This document shows positions 40,611 through 44,762 of a stretch of 44,762 nucleotides of DNA, piece after piece. The notes beneath the pieces were generated by a model. It did no database searches. It saw nothing but the letters and a program-made list of their open reading frames with translations, and was not told the DNA's origin. Numbering within the stretch: the stretch's first letter is position 1; each line of letters starts with the position of its first letter. Source of the DNA: Chara braunii (Eukaryota; Streptophyta; Charophyceae; Charales; Characeae); the NCBI GenBank assembly GCA_003427395.1, contig BFEA01000570.1, positions 255,016 to 299,777 on the forward strand. The letters are read 5' to 3'. A program made the position numbers and the translations under genes.

Positions 40611-42320
40611 GGGCTGGTCTGTCTATATGACAGTAGGATTAAGGCTCCTCTGTACGAAGAGGCCGTGATAGGGGTGTGCATATTCTGAGTTGGTCAGGCG
40701 AGTCCCGTCTAGTTGTATATACATAGGTGGCGGTGTGTGATGGGCATGAGCTTTATGTGTGATACGGTCTAGGGGATGAGACTTAGTTGTATGATATCTA
40801 CGACATACGTGACTTGCATTTTCAGTTGTGTGATTCAGATANTCTTACTTNTANCTCTGNGTAGGTTCTGAGAGTCCATGACACTTGGGACNTNATTTTA
40901 TCCTGNGGGGTGAGGCAGTAGAGTGAGTACTTGAGTGTTTTCGGGGCAGGCATTCTTGTTCCCAAATACACCCTACGAGTTGTGTGTTGAGGGTTTGAGT
41001 TGAGTGTCGTGTTGAGACTTGAGGGAGATATTTTGCTCCCGAGTATATTTTGATTCCACCCTCTGTGGGATTTACTCTTGTGACGGCCACGATCACTCTC
41101 ACACGTGTGGTCTTATCCCCATAAATGAGGGCTTTGTGTGAGAGATGTGTGGGATGCATCTCATGTATGTGTATTATGTGATTGTGATTGTCGTCTACTC
41201 TTCGGTATACTCGTGCGGCCTGCCCATGGGCGGGCGGAACGGCTGGGTATAAGAGGAGGCAGCGCGGTCGTTTTGTGACAGATGTATGAGGACCCTGAGG
41301 GGTCTTGCGAGCCTATAAGGCTCGCATGCTTACCATGCCGAATGTTTATGGCTGAGCTGTGAAAGGGGACCCATAAGTTGGCCCCTTAGTTTGAGTTGTT
41401 TTGCGTTTAAGTTGGGGAGGCAGCCCATAAGAAGGCTCCTCAGTTGAGTTGTTTTATAATTGAGACCCCTCGGATTAGGGAAGGTGGGGAAGTTGTCTAT
41501 TGACGGCAGTGTAACCCAGGTCACGTGATAGTCCATCCTGTAAAGAGAGAGGTAGCTGGGAGGCCTGTTGAGAGAGACCCCCTTCATGTGAAAAATGGGT
41601 GATAGATTTAAGGACATGGTAAGCAATGTTTGAATGATAAAGTCTGACGAGGTGAACCAGGGTTACGAGTTGGAATCATGGGTGGAACTGAGAAGGTCGC
41701 AAGTCAGTGCATAAAGATGTCGTGGGATGCGTGGTCTGCTGTCTCTGATCAAGTCAGTAGGCCACGGCCTCATGTGAGTTTAGCGGTGAAATTGTTTGTG
41801 ATTGTGAGAAGGGGCCGTGCCCTCTATGTTGTCCCATAGGGGACTGGTAAATACCCTTAAAAGTAGGGCGGGTCCCTGCGTCGTCCCGCAGTGGCCCTGT
41901 AAGTTGTTTTGCGACGCACCGCCTAGCCACTTGTGCTAATCCTAAGGCAGTTTGAGGAATACCAAACTAAACGGTAAAGGTTAGCACCTCTAGGGCGTAA
42001 CCTCTATTGGATGGCTGCAAGCCAGCACAACCTGGCTGCGGGCCCACGCCTACCAATGGGGTAAAAGCTTAAGGGGTTATGCACGCCCCAGGGAAATTAC
42101 TCCGATGGGATGGCGGGGGATACGAGTCGAGTCGTTTGGGCGCCCTGATTGAATGCCTATCAGGAGAAAACCTATCGTTGCATAACCAACGAAGGGACTG
42201 CCGCTAAGACAACAATGCGGTAGGTCATAGATCTGGCTCGATCAACCAGGCTATGGTGGGCCAGAATGAAGACCTAGCATTTTTGTACTAGACTGCAGAA
42301 AGAGCTGAGAGGAGATTTAC

Positions 42321-42354
<34 letters not shown>

Positions 42355-42767
42355 TTGATTGTGAGGACTTTCGCGAGGGAGGCGAGAGTGCCTTCTGAGG
42401 TCTCATCTAAGGCCCGCGTCCCCGTATGACTCTGATTACAAGAGAGAGTCTAACTGGGACACCCCAACGAAAAGTCGGCGTTTGTCTAGGATGAAGGGGG
42501 GGGGACGGTTTGAGGTGGCCCTTGGAACTTATGTTGTAGTATTGATGCGTAATACACCTCCGTCCTAGAGTCAGGACAACGGAAACCAAGGTTGAAATTC
42601 TGACAGCATATAGTTATGTTGGCATGGAATGTTAGAGGCCCCAACCCTGAGTCTGTCGGCTAATCGGAATTGGTTCCGCCCTCGTCAGCATTTTGGAGTG
42701 TGAATGAATTTGTAGCCTTCTGATTTGGCGTAGCGACGGGGACGTCGCTTAATATAGTCCGGTAGGA
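40611..42767 (+). other. 3' non-coding region of the element, rich in hairpins
   Basis: No ORF above background in about 2.2 kb. Perfect or near-perfect hairpins: GACCC-TGAG-GGGTC (41291-41304), GCGAGCC-TATAA-GGCTCGC (41307-41325), AAGGGG/CCCCTT around a CCCATAAGTTGG core (41363-41387), GAGG/CCTC plus GCC/GGC around CATAAGAA (41417-41441), GTCCC-ATAG-GGGAC (41831-41844). A (TA)n run is at 42324-42352. A G9 purine tract (GATGAAGGGGGGGGGAC, near 42490) could be a polypurine tract but lies about 265 bp before the LTR; directly before the LTR only a weak GGTAGGA is seen. Confidence 0.65.
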
Positions 42768-44762
42768 TGTCGACGCGAATACCCTTACAAGGGTATCCGC
42801 ACTGGTTTTTGCAAATGATAGAAAAATGGTCGGTATAAGTCGGGCGAGGTACGGTCGCGTCCGGGACCCGTCCTGACTAAGCTAGAAGGTATGTGGGCGC
42901 GCAGTTTTAAGGCGCGCGTGTGATTTTTCTGGTTAAGGGAGCAGCCTGTCTAGTCGACCGACCTGGGCCGTGCTGCGGTTTTTGTTTAGTGGATTAAAGT
43001 CGTTCTTGGGTGGTGTGCGCGACCGACGGTAGGGCTGACACGCCGGTAGGTGCGAGGGTTGGCCGCAATGGGGTCTAAGTAGGCTAGCGTGAGTGTCGGG
43101 CGTTGGCGCGCCGGTTGAAGGTGGGAAAGGAGGGCCTAGGCTGTTTTTCCCAGGCCTGGGCACGACGCGACACCACTTCACATTGAAGCCCGCGCTCTAT
43201 TGTACCAGGCCTGGGCTTAGCCCTATAGGTTACGGCGTTGGGCTACTACTACAGGGACTCAGGGATCGAGGCCAGCAGGCGTCGGTGCAGCAGCGGCGGA
43301 GCATCATGGCGGGAACTGAGGGGGTTGAGGGCTCGACAAGGCTATCCCCCCTCAGTTTTGCTGGTGGGTGCTACAACGGACCCGACCTACGGAACCGGTA
43401 GGGTGTTAGCAGTCCCACTCCGTCTTTAGGATCTTTTACATATATATGTATAAGTTATTTTACGTTATTTTTTTTGTTTTGTTTCTTTATTTCTATTTAT
43501 TGTTCTCATTATTATCCACGGTCCCGTTCTGATTCAAGGGGCGCGGTATCACGGCTGGCGGTCCGAACTTGGAAGAGCCACGGGTGGGGTACCACCTCGA
43601 TTTGGTCCTCGAGGCATTCGGTAGTCCCCGGCGGGGAGGGTGAGGAGAGGATCTGGTCGCGGGTCCCGCCCGGGTTAGGCGAGGCCAGGAGCGAGTGGCG
43701 GGGCTGGCCAGCCGGCGTAGCACGGTTAGGGGAGGGGTGATAGTGTAGCGGAGTGGCGGGCGTCGTGGGAAGCAAACGGACTCGGGCTCGGTATTGCGCC
43801 GAGGGTACCCGGTGGCAAAAGGGGGGCCAGAGGGACAGTGCGCGCAGCACCGGGATCGTGGGGACAGACAGGTCGGGCGGAGCCCAGCGGGTGCGACAGG
43901 GTACTAAGCCCGGGCGGCAGTTTTGACTGGGCCACGGCGGCAGAGACGAGCGGAGGCGACAGCAGCGAGCTGGTTGGAGAGTGGCGGAGCTCGTTGTGCA
44001 GGAAGAGGGTCTGGCCTCGGGTCACGCCGGGTTCAAGCGAGAGCGGTAGTGAAAAGGGGAGCTGGCCAGCGGGCGCGGTCCTTTTGCGGGGGCGGATGGA
44101 TAAAGTTGGGGAGGCCGATACCCGGGTGTTTGACTACGACATTTGAGTACTGCCCGACCGATTGCTCGGCGCTCGGGGCACCGGTGGTTGGGCAGCGAGG
44201 AGTTGAGGTTGACGACAACCAGGAGGGGAGATGAATCGGGGCGCATTTTTGCGCGGAATTCGTTAGGAGAAATGACGATGGAAGGATGAGTCGGACGGAG
44301 CCCAAAGGTTGCAGCGCCCTCGATCCTAAACAGAATCGAGAGGGGAGAGAGGCGAGGTGGGGGTTTTCGAACGAGGCGACATCGATAATAATGATACTTT
44401 TACTGATATGTTAGTTAGTTAGGCAGTTAGTAGGATTGAACCTGCGCGGAGTCATAACGAAGTGGGAGGAGCGGTCGAGGCGACTGGAAATTTTGCGTGT
44501 CGAAAGGTTTCGACAGTCGGGGCAGTCAATAGAGATGTGGCTTGCGCTAAATGCTATCGGGAAAGGGGTGAACCCGGGTGCGGATATAGGTAAGGTGCAC
44601 GTGGAGTAGAGGGTGGTGGAAGAGGCATTGGGGAAGGCCACGGGGGTAGCGGAGCAGTAACGGGGGCGGGCGAACGGGGATGGTACCTGGCGCAGGGCAT
44701 ACAAGGGGCCATGACGAGTGACAGCGTAGGCAGCGGGCACGAACGGGGTGAGAAAGCGAGCG
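42768..44762 (+). repeat. 3' LTR, 5' part only
   Basis: It starts TGTCGACGCGAATACCCTTA and is collinear with 22668-24652 to the window end with about ten bases net length change. It carries the same start hairpin, the same TATA-rich stretch and the same 102-codon ORF (about 43093-43401). Its remaining ~6 kb would lie beyond the window. Confidence 0.92.

Larger units (their letters stand above)
22668..44762 (+). mobile_element. Giant Ty3/gypsy LTR retrotransposon (truncated by window end)
   Basis: Direct long repeats begin at 22668 and 42768 (offset 20,100). Between them in order are an LTR remainder, a tRNA-Asp primer binding site, gag-protease, RT-RNaseH-integrase and an extra Gag-like ORF. 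The order PR-RT-RH-IN is that of Ty3/gypsy. Integrase ends with a GPY/F-type motif (KRWLGPYRI) and has no chromodomain. Internal region about 12.2 kb; with two ~7.9-kb LTRs the full element would be about 28 kb. Stops and frameshifts in every coding part show an inactive copy. The candidate target-site sequence left of the 5' LTR is CACGC; the right flank is outside the window. Confidence 0.9.

Overview
The window looks like a whole scaffold from a nuclear genome of the green-plant lineage, most likely a charophyte alga. Evidence: a eukaryotic cytosolic-type cysteinyl-tRNA synthetase; a plant-style C2-domain gene; many microsatellites; poly(A)-tailed SINEs; and a very large Ty3/gypsy element primed by tRNA-Asp, a habit known from plant gypsy elements. 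From memory only, its Gag and 3' ORF resemble predicted proteins of Chara braunii; I could not search this. There are no operons. The scaffold begins in a (GA)n tract and ends inside an LTR, both typical contig breakpoints.

Left part (1-11.7 kb): a minus-strand tRNA-derived SINE, then the single-exon CysRS gene (1476-3932), then a decayed duplicate of that gene's 3' end (about 5655-6095). The rest is non-coding and rich in (CT)n, minisatellites and inverted repeats. A GC-rich segment abuts a 461-bp N gap (11743-12203).

Middle (12.2-22.3 kb): a complete type III hammerhead ribozyme motif lies just right of the gap, with three inverted, incomplete copies of its repeat about 1.2 kb away. Next come a LINE reverse-transcriptase tail, two U2 snRNA-derived fragments each ending in poly(A), a tRNA-derived SINE and a C2-domain gene on the minus strand. 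At 18978-19015 there is an intact Nextera mate-pair junction adapter, so the join there is a library artefact and linkage across it should not be trusted.

Right part (22.7-44.8 kb): a giant LTR retrotransposon. The 5' LTR appears to run from 22668 to about 30557 (7.9 kb), followed by a tRNA-Asp primer binding site. Then come gag-protease, RT-RNaseH-integrase, and an extra 3' ORF that looks like a second Gag (capsid-like N-terminus, coiled coil, C-terminal CCHC knuckle). After about 2.2 kb of structured non-coding DNA the 3' LTR starts at 42768 and is cut by the window end. All coding parts are broken by TGA/TAG stops and frameshifts, so this copy is dead. It sits in an older, related LTR (22298-22667). 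Most notable is an array of about ten short hairpins (26703-27524) with an invariant TAAGAT loop and covarying stems; hairpins with similar loops recur in the 3' non-coding region.
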